Source of the DNA: Gemmatimonadota bacterium
GTDB taxonomy: Bacteria > Gemmatimonadota > Gemmatimonadetes > Gemmatimonadales > Gemmatimonadaceae
NCBI GenBank assembly: GCA_027622655.1
Contig: JAQBYI010000015.1
Coordinates: 1-64,000, forward strand
Direction: 5' to 3'
DNA length: 64,000 nucleotides
The position numbers were made by a program, and so were the translations under genes. Positions 13,887 through 24,844 of this stretch are shown here, in pieces (the stretch's first letter is position 1; every line of letters starts with the position of its first letter). The notes beneath the pieces were generated by a model that was given only the letters and a program-made list of their open reading frames with translations, ran no database searches and was not told where the DNA came from.

Positions 13887-14092
13887 CGCCGGTTGCCACG
13901 ATTGCCGGCGCTGCGTTGCTCCTGGCGTGGGTGCTGTGGCCCATTGTGCGTCCGGGCAACGGGACGGGACGTGGTCCACTTGGCGCGGCTTTGATCGAGC
14001 CGCAGCCGGCGCCCACGTGCGAACAATGCGGTCCGCGCCCCGAGTCAGACGCCAGATATTGCTCGAACTGCGGAACGAGCACAGGCCGCTGA
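13883..14092 (+). CDS. membrane-anchored zinc-ribbon peptide
   Basis: 69 residues from a GTG that overlaps the stop of the CcmF-like gene (GTGA). One hydrophobic segment (TIAGAALLLAWVLWPIV, residues 6-22) is followed by a short linker. A C-terminal zinc ribbon has two Cys pairs, CEQC and CSNC, about 13 residues apart. This is the usual layout of small membrane-tethered zinc-ribbon proteins. The partner is unknown. Position and overlap suggest it acts with the CcmF-like protein, but that is inference only. Confidence 0.7.
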   Translation: MTPVATIAGAALLLAWVLWPIVRPGNGTGRGPLGAALIEPQPAPTCEQCGPRPESDARYCSNCGTSTGR

Positions 14093-14138
14093 CGTGCGCC
14101 CTTGCCCGACCAGTCCGGTCGAGCCTGGCTCTTCGGCT

Positions 14139-14600
14139 TTAGGCGAGCCGCTTCATGAAACAGTGCTTCTCGCCGACCTTGAGTTCGCTGGCGATCTTTC
14201 CGTACCGGGCGATCTTCTCGGGGTACGTCGTGAGCGGCGTATGCTCGAAACCTGCATCCAGGAACAGCTCGTCCGAGAACGACACCGAGAACAGCTCGGC
14301 GTAGCCGCGTTTGCGGGCGAGTTGTTCGAGGGACTTGATCAGGGCCTTGCCGTGGCCGAGCCCCTGCTCGTCCTGCGACACGGCAAGCGAGACGACTTCG
14401 GCGACGGACGGTGAATACTCGTCCAACGCCGCGCAACCAACGATCGCGCCGTCAGCATCGCGAATCACCCGGAAATCGGCGAGATGCGCGTACCCAAACT
14501 CTTCCGTTCGCTTGAGCGTGAGCCCTTGCGGCGCGTACTTGTTGTTGAGCGCGACGATACCGGCGATATCGTTTTCATTGGCCCGCTGAACGCGGCTCAT
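14139..14600 (-). CDS. GNAT family N-acetyltransferase, ArgA-like
   Basis: 153 residues forming a single GNAT domain, which transfers acetyl groups from acetyl-CoA. The segments DFRVIRDADGAIVGCAALDEY, VAEVVSLAVSQDEQGLGHGKAL (acetyl-CoA binding loop Q-G-L-G-H-G), and FLDAGFEHTPLTTYPEKI resemble the short, stand-alone N-acetylglutamate synthase type. The substrate assignment to glutamate is tentative, and other amino-group acceptors are possible. The ATG at 14600 overlaps the stop of the ABC permease gene (ATGA), making it the last gene of the transglutaminase/ABC operon. A longer frame upstream only shadows the permease. Confidence 0.85.
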   Translation of the reverse strand: MSRVQRANENDIAGIVALNNKYAPQGLTLKRTEEFGYAHLADFRVIRDADGAIVGCAALDEYSPSVAEVVSLAVSQDEQGLGHGKALIKSLEQLARKRGYAELFSVSFSDELFLDAGFEHTPLTTYPEKIARYGKIASELKVGEKHCFMKRLA

Positions 14601-16333
14601 CGTTCCACTTTTTCCAGGCGCTTCAGCGCTTCGCGAAGCGGCAATACGGTGGCGGCTATGCAGAGCAGCGCTGCGCCCGCGAACCCCAAAATCATTTCGC
14701 TTGGACTGATCGCCGTATTGAATGCTCGTGCCGACACATAGCTGTACACGGGTCGGGCCTCGAGGATCACGACTCCGCCGATCACGGCAACGGACGCCAT
14801 CATGAATAGGAGCCCTCCAAACGACGTCGGAATCTGCGCGGCGTTCTCGGTTTCGAACTGCGGGAAGATCGTGCCGAACCCGATCGCCAACCCGCACACG
14901 GCGAATGTGAGTCCCGTGATCGAGAGAATCGAGACGATGAACATGAACGTCGACACCTGCAGCATGTAGTCGGTAATTCCGACGATCACGAGCGCCAGCG
15001 CGAGGAGTGGGGTCGTTCCGACCCAGAACTTTGCCCAGAGCAGGTCACGCATAGCCATCGGGCTGGAGCGGAGGAGCCAGAGCGTTCGTCCTTCGAGCGA
15101 CACACCGGGGAAAATGAACCGTGCGGCGATTGACGCGAGCACGAATCCCGCAAGAACAAGGTTCAGGAACGGGACGATGTTCACGAGCAGGAACGTAATC
15201 CCCTCGCCACGCAGCGGGAGAAACTTGATGTTGAACACGTACACAACCACCAGCACGGCCAGCAGGATCAACTGCGACCATTGCGTCGTGTCGCGGAAAA
15301 AGAGGCGGATTTCCTTCAGCACGAGTTCGCGGCGGAGTATGCCGAGTGGCGCGAGCAGTCGTCGCACGAACGATGTGCCTGCGCCGGCGCGTACCCACCG
15401 CTGTGCACTTTCCTGGGCGCGGCTGAATCCGCTCGGATACAGACGCCGGTGCAACAGCGCGCCGAGCACGATCGCCGCCGCGGCCGACGTCCAGAGCAGA
15501 TAGAGCGACAACCAATCCGGCTTGCCAGCAAGAAAACCCATCACGCCGTTCTGCACCCACTCGCTGGGCAGAAACGGAGAAGTAGGCGTTCGGAGAACCG
15601 AAATGAAGTCTACGAGCGACCGAAAACCTTCCGGGCGCGCCAGCTGTTCGGGCCTGATGAGCCGGAAGAGCAGGACCAGTCCCGCGGCGGTCATGACGGC
15701 GACGAGACTCAGAATGTCCCGCGTACGCCGCGCAGGGAAGACGTTTACCAGAATGAGTGTGATCGCACTGCCGACCACGGACGGAATGACGATGAACGGG
15801 ACGAACAGCGCAACGGAGAGTGGAATGAACATCCAGCCGCCTTCGTACACCCAGCCGTACGCCGCGAAGATCGGAACGGACATCAGCGCCACCATCCAGC
15901 TCGATGCGATCACAGTTTCGAGAAGCTTGGCTCCGTACAGCCGAAACCAGTCGACGGGGCTTCCGACGAGCATGTCCAGATCCTTGGCCAGGAAAAAGCT
16001 GGACAGCGCCGTGATCACGTTCGAGAGGAGGAGAATCGCAAAGAAGCTGAGCAGCACGATCCCGAGAAGCTTGCCTGCGAGGAGCGGCCCAATTTCCTGA
16101 ACGCCGCGGAAATACTTCAGCAGGCGAAACAGGACGCCGAAGATGAACGCCCAGAAGAGCGCGCCAACGAATGCGAGCACGGCTAACCGCCAGAACTTGC
16201 CTTCGCTCCCTGCGGCTGCGCGCGCCCGCGCGGTGAGCCACTTCGGGCGGAGCACGTGCAGGAGGGCCGGGTCCGGGAGCATGGCTGCGGCCATCGCGGC
16301 GATCGGAGGCGCCGGGCGCGTGCCCTCAGGCAT
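14597..16333 (-). CDS. ABC exporter permease (ABC-2-like)
   Basis: 578 residues from MPEGTRPAPP. There are about 12 hydrophobic segments, for example LAVLAFVGALFWAFIFGVLF near residue 50, IVLLSFFAILLLSNVITAL near 90 and LILLAVLVVVYVFNI near 345. The two halves are joined by a basic cytoplasmic stretch. It lacks an ATPase domain, and the partner ATPase gene lies immediately upstream with an 8-bp overlap (ATGCCTGA). This size and layout match large, poorly characterised ABC export permeases. The transported substrate is unknown. The 48 residues that an earlier start (16477) would add are the out-of-frame shadow of the ATPase gene. Confidence 0.85.
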   Translation of the reverse strand: MPEGTRPAPPIAAMAAAMLPDPALLHVLRPKWLTARARAAAGSEGKFWRLAVLAFVGALFWAFIFGVLFRLLKYFRGVQEIGPLLAGKLLGIVLLSFFAILLLSNVITALSSFFLAKDLDMLVGSPVDWFRLYGAKLLETVIASSWMVALMSVPIFAAYGWVYEGGWMFIPLSVALFVPFIVIPSVVGSAITLILVNVFPARRTRDILSLVAVMTAAGLVLLFRLIRPEQLARPEGFRSLVDFISVLRTPTSPFLPSEWVQNGVMGFLAGKPDWLSLYLLWTSAAAAIVLGALLHRRLYPSGFSRAQESAQRWVRAGAGTSFVRRLLAPLGILRRELVLKEIRLFFRDTTQWSQLILLAVLVVVYVFNIKFLPLRGEGITFLLVNIVPFLNLVLAGFVLASIAARFIFPGVSLEGRTLWLLRSSPMAMRDLLWAKFWVGTTPLLALALVIVGITDYMLQVSTFMFIVSILSITGLTFAVCGLAIGFGTIFPQFETENAAQIPTSFGGLLFMMASVAVIGGVVILEARPVYSYVSARAFNTAISPSEMILGFAGAALLCIAATVLPLREALKRLEKVER

Positions 16334-17081
16334 CGAGAACTTCCACGAGATTTCGCGCGGCATTCTCGCCGGTAAACTTGAGGAAGATCTCCTCGAGTCC
16401 ACCGCCGTGTTTGACCTGTGTGCGCAGCTCGTCCATGGTCCCGCACGCCGCGATCTTTCCTTTGACGATGATCGCAATGCGGTCGCAGAGCGACTCGGCG
16501 GTTTCGAGCGTGTGGGTGGACATCATGATCGTGTGCCCGCGCCGTGAGTACTCGCGAAAAAGGTCGCGCAGGATTTTGATCGATTTCGGGTCGAGTCCCA
16601 CATGGGGCTCATCCACCACGATCACCTGCGGTCGATGGACGAACGCACTCGAGACGATCAGTTTCTGGCGCATCCCGTGGCTGTAACTCTCGACGAGTTC
16701 GTCCCGCCATTCGTCGAGGTCGAACAGCGTCAGCAGCTCAAGCGCCCGGTGCTCGACCTCGGGACCTTCCTGGCCGTAGAGCCCCGCGACAAACCGCAGA
16801 AACTCGGCGCCGGTGAGCTTTTCATAGATGAAAGGGCGGTCCGGTATGAAGCCGAGCTTGGACTTCGCGGTGATCGGATCGCGCTCGATATCGACGCCGC
16901 CAATTTCAACCGTTCTCGATGTGGGCTTCAGGATTCCGGCAATCATGCGGAGCGTCGTTGTCTTGCCTGCGCCGTTGGGGCCGAGAAAACCGAACAGCTC
17001 GCCCGGCGCCACGCGCAAGTCGATGTTGTCAACGGCGACAAAAGAGCCGTACTGCTTTGACAGCTTGGTCAGCCGAATCAC
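16326..17081 (-). CDS. ABC transporter ATP-binding protein
   Basis: 251 residues with all ABC ATPase motifs: Walker A GPNGAGKTTTLRMIAG near residue 34, Q-loop region LGFIPDRPFIYEKLTG near 80, signature SYSHGMRQKL near 132, and Walker B VIVVDEPHVGLDP near 153 with catalytic Glu. The H-loop is MMSTHTLETAE near 187. The signature Ser-His-Gly-Met-Arg-Gln is typical of ABC-2 exporters. The GTG at 17081 overlaps the stop of the transglutaminase gene (GTGA). It is expected to power the permease encoded directly downstream. Confidence 0.93.
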   Translation of the reverse strand: MIRLTKLSKQYGSFVAVDNIDLRVAPGELFGFLGPNGAGKTTTLRMIAGILKPTSRTVEIGGVDIERDPITAKSKLGFIPDRPFIYEKLTGAEFLRFVAGLYGQEGPEVEHRALELLTLFDLDEWRDELVESYSHGMRQKLIVSSAFVHRPQVIVVDEPHVGLDPKSIKILRDLFREYSRRGHTIMMSTHTLETAESLCDRIAIIVKGKIAACGTMDELRTQVKHGGGLEEIFLKFTGENAARNLVEVLDA

Positions 17082-18685
17082 TTCGCCTCCACCACGTCGA
17101 TTCTGAGATTGCCGATGAGGCGAAGGAGTTCCGCCTGCTTCACGAGTCCGCCCACCTGGAACCGGAGGTGCGCGGCGTCGGCCGGGAACTGACCGAACGT
17201 CGGATCCACCGCGACCCAGTCGGCGAGCCAGACTTCCGGCCAGGCGTGGTAGTAGAACTTGCCGCGTACGTAGGCCAGGCCGGTGGCGATGCGGGCAGGG
17301 AGACCAATGGCGCGCGCGAGCGCGACGTAGAGCTGGGTGTGCTCGTTGCAGTCACCACGTCGGGTGCGCAGGATCTCGATCGCGTTCGGCACGCTGAACA
17401 CGACTTCCTTTGTGAGCGAGTCGTGCACCCAGCGCGTGAGCTTTTCCGCGACGGCCCGCGGATCGCGTTCGAGCCCGACGATCCGAATGGCCTGCTGGAC
17501 CATCCGAGGGTCGCCCTTTTGCAGCAGTGGTTCAGCCGCCAGTTCGGCGCGGAACCGCGCGCGGAATGCGCTGTCGCGCGGCACGCCAAACGACCACGCC
17601 GGTATGAGCGCCGCCGCGGCGTCACGTCCCACGCTGAGCGTATCACCGGAGAGGCTCTGGCGTCCGCCGTCGAGCGCATAGCCGCGCAGGTCCACGCCGG
17701 TCAGGCGCACGACGAGTGCCGTGAGTCCGCCGCGCCCAATCGACACGTTGGACGCGATCGCCGTGGACTCGCTGATGTCGTCTGTGCCCGCATTCGCCGC
17801 CGTGTTGCGCTGTCTCGCGATACGCCAGTTCTCGAAGGCCAGTTCGTAGGCCATCCGGCGCAGCGTGATGCCGCCGGGCTGAGTCGTCTCCACGACCCGG
17901 CCCTGCGCGTCGACCCACCCGCTGAAGCCGCTACCGGGCACGTCCGGCTCGATTTTCCACGCGCGCACGGTGTCTGTCAGCGCGCTTATCCATATGCCGA
18001 CTGCCGGGTCAAACGCAGCGCTGTCGACAAGCGTGAATACTGACTCTGCCCGGACGGTCAGCCGCATCGGGCGCTGCTCCATGGTAGTCGGATCGAACGT
18101 CGGGAACGTGTAGTTGCGGCCAATCTTCGGAGGATCGGTGAGCATAGCGGCCAGCGGAACGAGCTGCGGAAGGAGGATCGGTCCGCGAACCGCGATGCGC
18201 TGACTGTCGGCCGGCTCACCGTTTGCGGATAGCATGTAGACCACACCGCTGTCACCGTCGGTGCGCCCTCCCGCGATGAGTTTTGCGCCGGGGGCGTCAA
18301 CACTTACGTCAAAGCTGCGCAGCGCGAGCCCGCGTGAGAGCTGCACGAGCGATCGGGCCGACGAGCGCTGCACCGTGCCGCCGACGGGAAGGTCGGCCAC
18401 GAAGTAGTCCACGACGTCAATGCCGGTCTCCGTTGTGTCGATTGTCGTCGAGGCAAACCCGATTTGTGAACCATTCTGATCGACGGAGAAATACGTCGCG
18501 CCGGGATTGACCCGAAGGGCGGCTTCGGCGAGCCGCGCCACCGACCCGACGAACAGTTCTCGCCGGCCCAGCACGGCCAGTCCCACCATCCACGCCATGA
18601 CCACCACGACGGCGATGCCGGAACGGCGACGTTCCCGCGCAATGAAAGGACTGTGCGTGACGCTCGAATTTGCACGGTCGTTCAC
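17078..18685 (-). CDS. membrane-anchored transglutaminase-like protein
   Basis: 535 residues from the GTG at 18685. One N-terminal membrane segment (SGIAVVVVMAWMVGLAVLG, about residues 22-40) is followed by a long extracytoplasmic region of unrecognised fold and a C-terminal transglutaminase/protease core. The catalytic triad is visible: Cys in RRGDCNEHTQLYVALARAIG, His in YYHAWPEVWL, and Asp in WVAVDPTFGQFP. In bacteria such domains usually act as peptidases or cross-linkers, and the substrate here is unknown. The GTG overlaps the stop of the upstream TPR gene, and the stop overlaps the ABC ATPase start. An earlier start at 18790 would run into the TPR gene and is not favoured. Confidence 0.85.
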   Translation of the reverse strand: MNDRANSSVTHSPFIARERRRSGIAVVVVMAWMVGLAVLGRRELFVGSVARLAEAALRVNPGATYFSVDQNGSQIGFASTTIDTTETGIDVVDYFVADLPVGGTVQRSSARSLVQLSRGLALRSFDVSVDAPGAKLIAGGRTDGDSGVVYMLSANGEPADSQRIAVRGPILLPQLVPLAAMLTDPPKIGRNYTFPTFDPTTMEQRPMRLTVRAESVFTLVDSAAFDPAVGIWISALTDTVRAWKIEPDVPGSGFSGWVDAQGRVVETTQPGGITLRRMAYELAFENWRIARQRNTAANAGTDDISESTAIASNVSIGRGGLTALVVRLTGVDLRGYALDGGRQSLSGDTLSVGRDAAAALIPAWSFGVPRDSAFRARFRAELAAEPLLQKGDPRMVQQAIRIVGLERDPRAVAEKLTRWVHDSLTKEVVFSVPNAIEILRTRRGDCNEHTQLYVALARAIGLPARIATGLAYVRGKFYYHAWPEVWLADWVAVDPTFGQFPADAAHLRFQVGGLVKQAELLRLIGNLRIDVVEAK

Positions 18686-19710
18686 GCGCCGCTCCGTTGG
18701 CCGTCGCGAGCGCGGCGGTAGAACTCGGCCGCCTCGCTGGGCCGTCCCATTCGGTCGAGTACGATTCCCACGCCCTTGAACGCCCGCCAATTGTCGGGCT
18801 CCAGATCCGCTGCGCGGTGATACGCCTCCAGTGCCTCACCAAGGCGGTCGAGCTTGCTCAGCGACTCGCCCAGATAGAAATGCCCCTGACCCGACAGCGG
18901 ATCAGCTTTGACGACCCGGGCAAGCGGCTCGACTGCCTCGCGCCACTTCGCGCGCCGGCACGCCAGGATTCCTTGCTGCAGGAGAACGCCCGCATCGTCT
19001 GGCTTCACTTTTTGGGCGCGTTTGAGTTCGCGCTCGGCGTCGTCGTACCGCAGCCGGCCGCTGAGAATCGTGGCGCGTGCACACCGCAGGATGACGCCAT
19101 CACCGCCGGAATCGATCGCGCGTTGCAGAACACCCAGTGCGCCTTCGATGTTTCCCCGGCGCGCGAGGGCGTGTGACAGCACCAACGCTGTTTGTTCGTC
19201 GCCCGGGTGCGCGTCGTGGATGCTCTTGAGTTCATCGAGCGCAGGGAGCGGGGTCGGTGGCGTCATGGAGCGGGCGACCGGTCGCGCTGCCATCGGCGTC
19301 GGGGCGAGTGGCGTTGCCGCGGGCGCTCCTGCGGGCGCTCCTGCGGGCGCTCCTGCGGGCGCTCCTGCGGGCGCTCCTGCGGGCGCTCCTGCCGGGTCCG
19401 CGCGGCGAGTGTGTCCCGTCTGCTGCGAAGCGCGCGAATAAGAAATCCTCGACTGCGCCATCTGCGGTGTAGGGACGATGGTAGTATTGCCGCGCCCGTC
19501 GGGGAACGCATCCTCGTCGAACGACCACTCTCCACAAACCGGCGGTTCGCGTACGGCGACGTCCGTGTCCGCATTGTCGGTCGCGACGCTGTCGCGCGCA
19601 GCCTGCTGCGCGGCGGCGACGGCCGGATCGAGGCCACCGAGGGTCAGCTGGTCGGGATCCGGTACGACGAACCCCGGCACCGGCGGTGTGCGATCCCGCG
19701 GTGTCGGCAT
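18682..19710 (-). CDS. TPR protein with Pro-Ala-Gly-Ala repeat linker
   Basis: 342 residues from [10 protein letters not shown]. The first about 100 residues are acidic and low in structure. A linker of six Ala-Gly-Ala-Pro units follows, then a proline-rich stretch and, from about residue 160, four to five TPR units such as [38 protein letters not shown] and [20 protein letters not shown]. It is probably a cytoplasmic or membrane-associated scaffold. No signal peptide is seen. A longer frame to 19791 exists but would cross the candidate promoter and operator. It is the first gene of the TPR-transglutaminase-ABC-GNAT operon and is divergent from uvrA. Confidence 0.75.
   Translation of the reverse strand: MPTPRDRTPPVPGFVVPDPDQLTLGGLDPAVAAAQQAARDSVATDNADTDVAVREPPVCGEWSFDEDAFPDGRGNTTIVPTPQMAQSRISYSRASQQTGHTRRADPAGAPAGAPAGAPAGAPAGAPAGAPAATPLAPTPMAARPVARSMTPPTPLPALDELKSIHDAHPGDEQTALVLSHALARRGNIEGALGVLQRAIDSGGDGVILRCARATILSGRLRYDDAERELKRAQKVKPDDAGVLLQQGILACRRAKWREAVEPLARVVKADPLSGQGHFYLGESLSKLDRLGEALEAYHRAADLEPDNWRAFKGVGIVLDRMGRPSEAAEFYRRARDGQRSGA
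19321..19392. repeat. 12-bp tandem repeat inside the TPR gene
   Basis: Six perfect copies of GGGCGCTCCTGC. On the coding (minus) strand it gives repeated Ala-Gly-Ala-Pro, a flexible linker. The unit length is a multiple of three, so copy-number change keeps the frame. Confidence 0.97.
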
Positions 19711-19774
19711 CAGACCGCTAGTGACGGCGTCGTGCGCGCCGGCGTGGACGGAGCGTGCAGCATCGAACGCGAAA

Positions 19775-19796
19775 TCTATACCACTGTTCACAGTGG
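19775..19796. promoter_or_regulatory. palindrome beside an extended -10, candidate operator between TPR gene and uvrA
   Basis: CCACTGTTCACAGTGG at 19781-19796 has perfect 7-bp arms around a 2-bp centre. On the minus strand it runs directly into TATAGA (19780-19775), preceded by TG one base away, which is an extended -10 for the TPR operon. The same palindrome is 45 bp upstream of the uvrA ATG. Its symmetry and position suggest a repressor site, and a LexA-type role is conceivable because uvrA is often in the SOS regulon. The motif is not one of the classical LexA boxes I know. Confidence 0.5.
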
Positions 19797-19840
19797 TCGC
19801 GCTTGAATCCGGTCTGGCCTGCCCCCAGCTTTCTCAGGCT

Positions 19841-22657
<2,817 letters not shown>

Positions 22658-22700
22658 TGCTCTGCACGCTCATCCTCTCTCACCAGACGCACTCCTAACC

Positions 22701-23375
22701 TTGGTCTCCCTTCTCGACATCATCGGGCCTGTCATGGTTGGCCCGAGCTCCAGTCACACCGCAGGCGCGTGCCGCCTCGGACTGCTCGCGCGCAACCTGG
22801 TCGGTGGCACGCCGGAACGGGCTCTGATCGAGCTGCACGGCTCGTTTGCCCGCACTGGCGAAGGCCACGGCACCGACAAGGCCATCGCGGGCGGCTTGAT
22901 GGGATTTCGTACTGACGACGATCGCATCCGCGTCGCGCTCGACATTGCCGAACGTGACGGCCTCAAATTCACCTTCGAAAAAGTCAAGCTCGGCGAAGAG
23001 AACGAAGTGCATCCAAATACGGTCCGCATCGCGGTCGAGCGCGGCGACCGCAAACACCTGATGCTGGGTTCGTCGCTCGGAGCCGGCCGCGTACTCGTGA
23101 GCGAAATCGACGGGTTCCCGGTCCAGGTGCACGGCAACCACCACACGATCGTGCTGGTCGCCGAGGACGTGAAAGGGAGCATCGCGCGCGTTGCGGGGCT
23201 GCTGGCGGACGACGGCATCAACATCGCTACGCTCCGCGTGACACGGAAACATGTCGGTGGCGATGCGTTCATGGTCATCGAAGTGGATGAAGCGCCGACT
23301 GAGGCAGTGCGCGATCACATTCGCGCGCTGCCCTGGGTTCGCTGGACGCACCGGCTCGACAAGGTGTCGTCGTGA
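22701..23375 (+). CDS. sdaAB: L-serine dehydratase, beta subunit
   Basis: Small subunit of the iron-sulfur L-serine ammonia-lyase, which makes pyruvate and ammonia. 224 residues from TTG. The N-terminal family motif SLLDIIGPVMVGPSSSHTAG begins right after the start, so the TTG at 22701 is chosen even though no clear ribosome binding site is seen. An ACT-type regulatory domain is recognisable at the C-terminus (HTIVLVAEDVKGSIARVAGL and the following residues). It is followed after 41 bp by the alpha subunit gene. The two-subunit arrangement is of the Bacillus type. Confidence 0.9.
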   Translation: MVSLLDIIGPVMVGPSSSHTAGACRLGLLARNLVGGTPERALIELHGSFARTGEGHGTDKAIAGGLMGFRTDDDRIRVALDIAERDGLKFTFEKVKLGEENEVHPNTVRIAVERGDRKHLMLGSSLGAGRVLVSEIDGFPVQVHGNHHTIVLVAEDVKGSIARVAGLLADDGINIATLRVTRKHVGGDAFMVIEVDEAPTEAVRDHIRALPWVRWTHRLDKVSS

Positions 23376-23416
23376 TTAGCGCACGACCGTCTGCGGTTCG
23401 CCGCCAGCCGTAATCC

Positions 23417-24298
23417 GTGTACACGTCTTTGCAGTCGGCCATCGCCGCGGCCGAGTCGGAGTCAAAACCGCTGAGCCAGATCGCGCTCGAAGCGGAGTCG
23501 CGCGACCTTGGGCGCTCCATCGCTGAAATCCGCGACGCCCTGGGCCGCGCCCTCACGGTGATGAGGCGCGCCGTGGAGCAGGGACTCGTTGGTGACCTGA
23601 AGAGCGCGAGCGGGTTGGTGGGTGGTGATGCGGCGAAAGTGAGCGCGTCGGTGGCGGGGCCGTTTGCCGGCTCGCCGTTCAAGGATGTGCTGGCCCGCGC
23701 GCTCGCCGTGCAGGAAGTGAACGCGGCGATGGGAGTGATAGTCGCCGCTCCAACCGCAGGCGGAGCCGGAGTGCTGCCGGCAGTGCTCACCGGGCTCGCG
23801 GCAGCTCGCGGTATCGGAGACGAAAAGCTGATTGACGCACTCGCCACCGCCGGACTGATTGGCGCGGTTGTCGCCGAAAGGGCGTCGCTGTCCGGTGCCG
23901 AAGGTGGATGCCAGGCCGAGACCGGCGCCGCAGCGGGAATGGCCGCGGGCGCCGCGACTGAAATGTTGGGAGGTACGCCGCGTCAGGTGGGTCACGCTGT
24001 CGCGCTCGCGCAACAGGGAACCTTGGGATTGGTGTGCGATCCCCTTGGCGGTCTGGTGGAGCTGCCGTGCGTCTTTCGTAATGCAACCGGAGCCGCGCTC
24101 GCGCTGGCCGCGGTGGAAATGGCGTTGGCTGGGGTCGAGTTCGCGATTCCGGCCGACGAAGTCATCGACACAATGGGTGAAATCGGGCGAACGATGGACG
24201 TGCGCTATCGGGAAACGGCGGGCGGCGGGCTTGCGGCAACCCCCACCGGCCGGCGGCTGGCGCGCGAGCGCCTTGTGCAGATCAAGAAAGGCGGCTGA
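23417..24298 (+). CDS. sdaAA: L-serine dehydratase, alpha subunit
   Basis: Catalytic iron-sulfur subunit, 293 residues from a GTG. Motifs are KSASGLVGGDAAKV near residue 61 and the glycine-rich VIVAAPTAGGAGVLPAVL near 107. Cysteines that ligate the 4Fe-4S cluster appear in EGGCQAETGAAAG (near 155) and in VCDPLGGLVELPC (near 211 and 222). The last residues (ATPTGRRLARERL) match the family end. It forms a probable two-gene operon with sdaAB. Confidence 0.95.
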   Translation: MYTSLQSAIAAAESESKPLSQIALEAESRDLGRSIAEIRDALGRALTVMRRAVEQGLVGDLKSASGLVGGDAAKVSASVAGPFAGSPFKDVLARALAVQEVNAAMGVIVAAPTAGGAGVLPAVLTGLAAARGIGDEKLIDALATAGLIGAVVAERASLSGAEGGCQAETGAAAGMAAGAATEMLGGTPRQVGHAVALAQQGTLGLVCDPLGGLVELPCVFRNATGAALALAAVEMALAGVEFAIPADEVIDTMGEIGRTMDVRYRETAGGGLAATPTGRRLARERLVQIKKGG

Positions 24299-24307
24299 CA
24301 CCATCCA

Positions 24308-24351
24308 CCCGCTCCGACGCTGTCGCTTCTAAATGAAGGGCGGCGAGCGGG
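24308..24351 (+). terminator. hairpin after sdaAA, possible terminator
   Basis: CCCGCTC (24308-24314) pairs with GAGCGGG (24345-24351), and CTTC/GAAG pairs inside the loop. It follows sdaAA by 10 bp. There is no T-run, so this is a weak terminator candidate. Confidence 0.3.
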
Positions 24352-24431
24352 CTCACTGGCGCGCATCCCGTGTCGGAGCGAAACTTCCGACGTGCCCCGA
24401 CTCGTAAGGGCATCAGCTGTCACCGGAGCGA

Positions 24432-24842
24432 TTGCCAATGGTCTTGCACGACGACATTCAGAGCTTTCTTGACCGACTCGACGCGAGCGGGGCCACGTAT
24501 ACTGAGATTTCCGACGGCCTCTGGAGCGTTCGGCCGGGGGGCGACCTCGATTTCAGTCTTGTGGTGCACTACTCACCGCCCGTCGTGGTCCTGCGCGTGA
24601 ACGTGATGGACCTGCCCAAGAAGGCCGCAAAAAAGACGGCGCTCTACCGCCGCCTTCTCGAAATCAACGCGACCGACCTGCTTCACGGATCGTACGGCAT
24701 TCAGGAAGAAGCGGTGGTACTCACCGAAGCGCTGGAACTCGCACATCTCGACTTTGAGGAGTTTCTCGCTTCATACGAAAGCATCACCCTGGCGCTCGCG
24801 TCGCATATTCGCGAACTCGCGTCATTTCGTGAGGAAGGCTGA
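24432..24842 (+). CDS. YbjN-like / chaperone-fold protein
   Basis: 136 residues, soluble and acidic. The pattern of an N-terminal helix, then beta strands (DLDFSLVVHYSPPVVVLRVNV), then helices (LYRRLLEINATDLLHGSYGI) resembles the YbjN / type III secretion chaperone-like fold. The assignment is by eye. The second ATG at 24438 is an alternative start. The stop is two bases from the ATG of pspA, so it is very likely co-expressed with pspA and may assist the envelope-stress function. I know no precise role. Confidence 0.7.
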   Translation: MPMVLHDDIQSFLDRLDASGATYTEISDGLWSVRPGGDLDFSLVVHYSPPVVVLRVNVMDLPKKAAKKTALYRRLLEINATDLLHGSYGIQEEAVVLTEALELAHLDFEEFLASYESITLALASHIRELASFREEG

Positions 24843-24844
24843 CG

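Noticed and set aside
14093-14138. Bidirectional terminator between the zinc-ribbon and GNAT genes
   Set aside because: Only a 5-bp stem (CGACC/GGTCG) without a T-run on either strand.
19321-19392. CRISPR array or insertion-sequence end
   Set aside because: Perfect adjacent 12-bp units without spacers, in frame, encoding a Pro-Ala-Gly-Ala linker.
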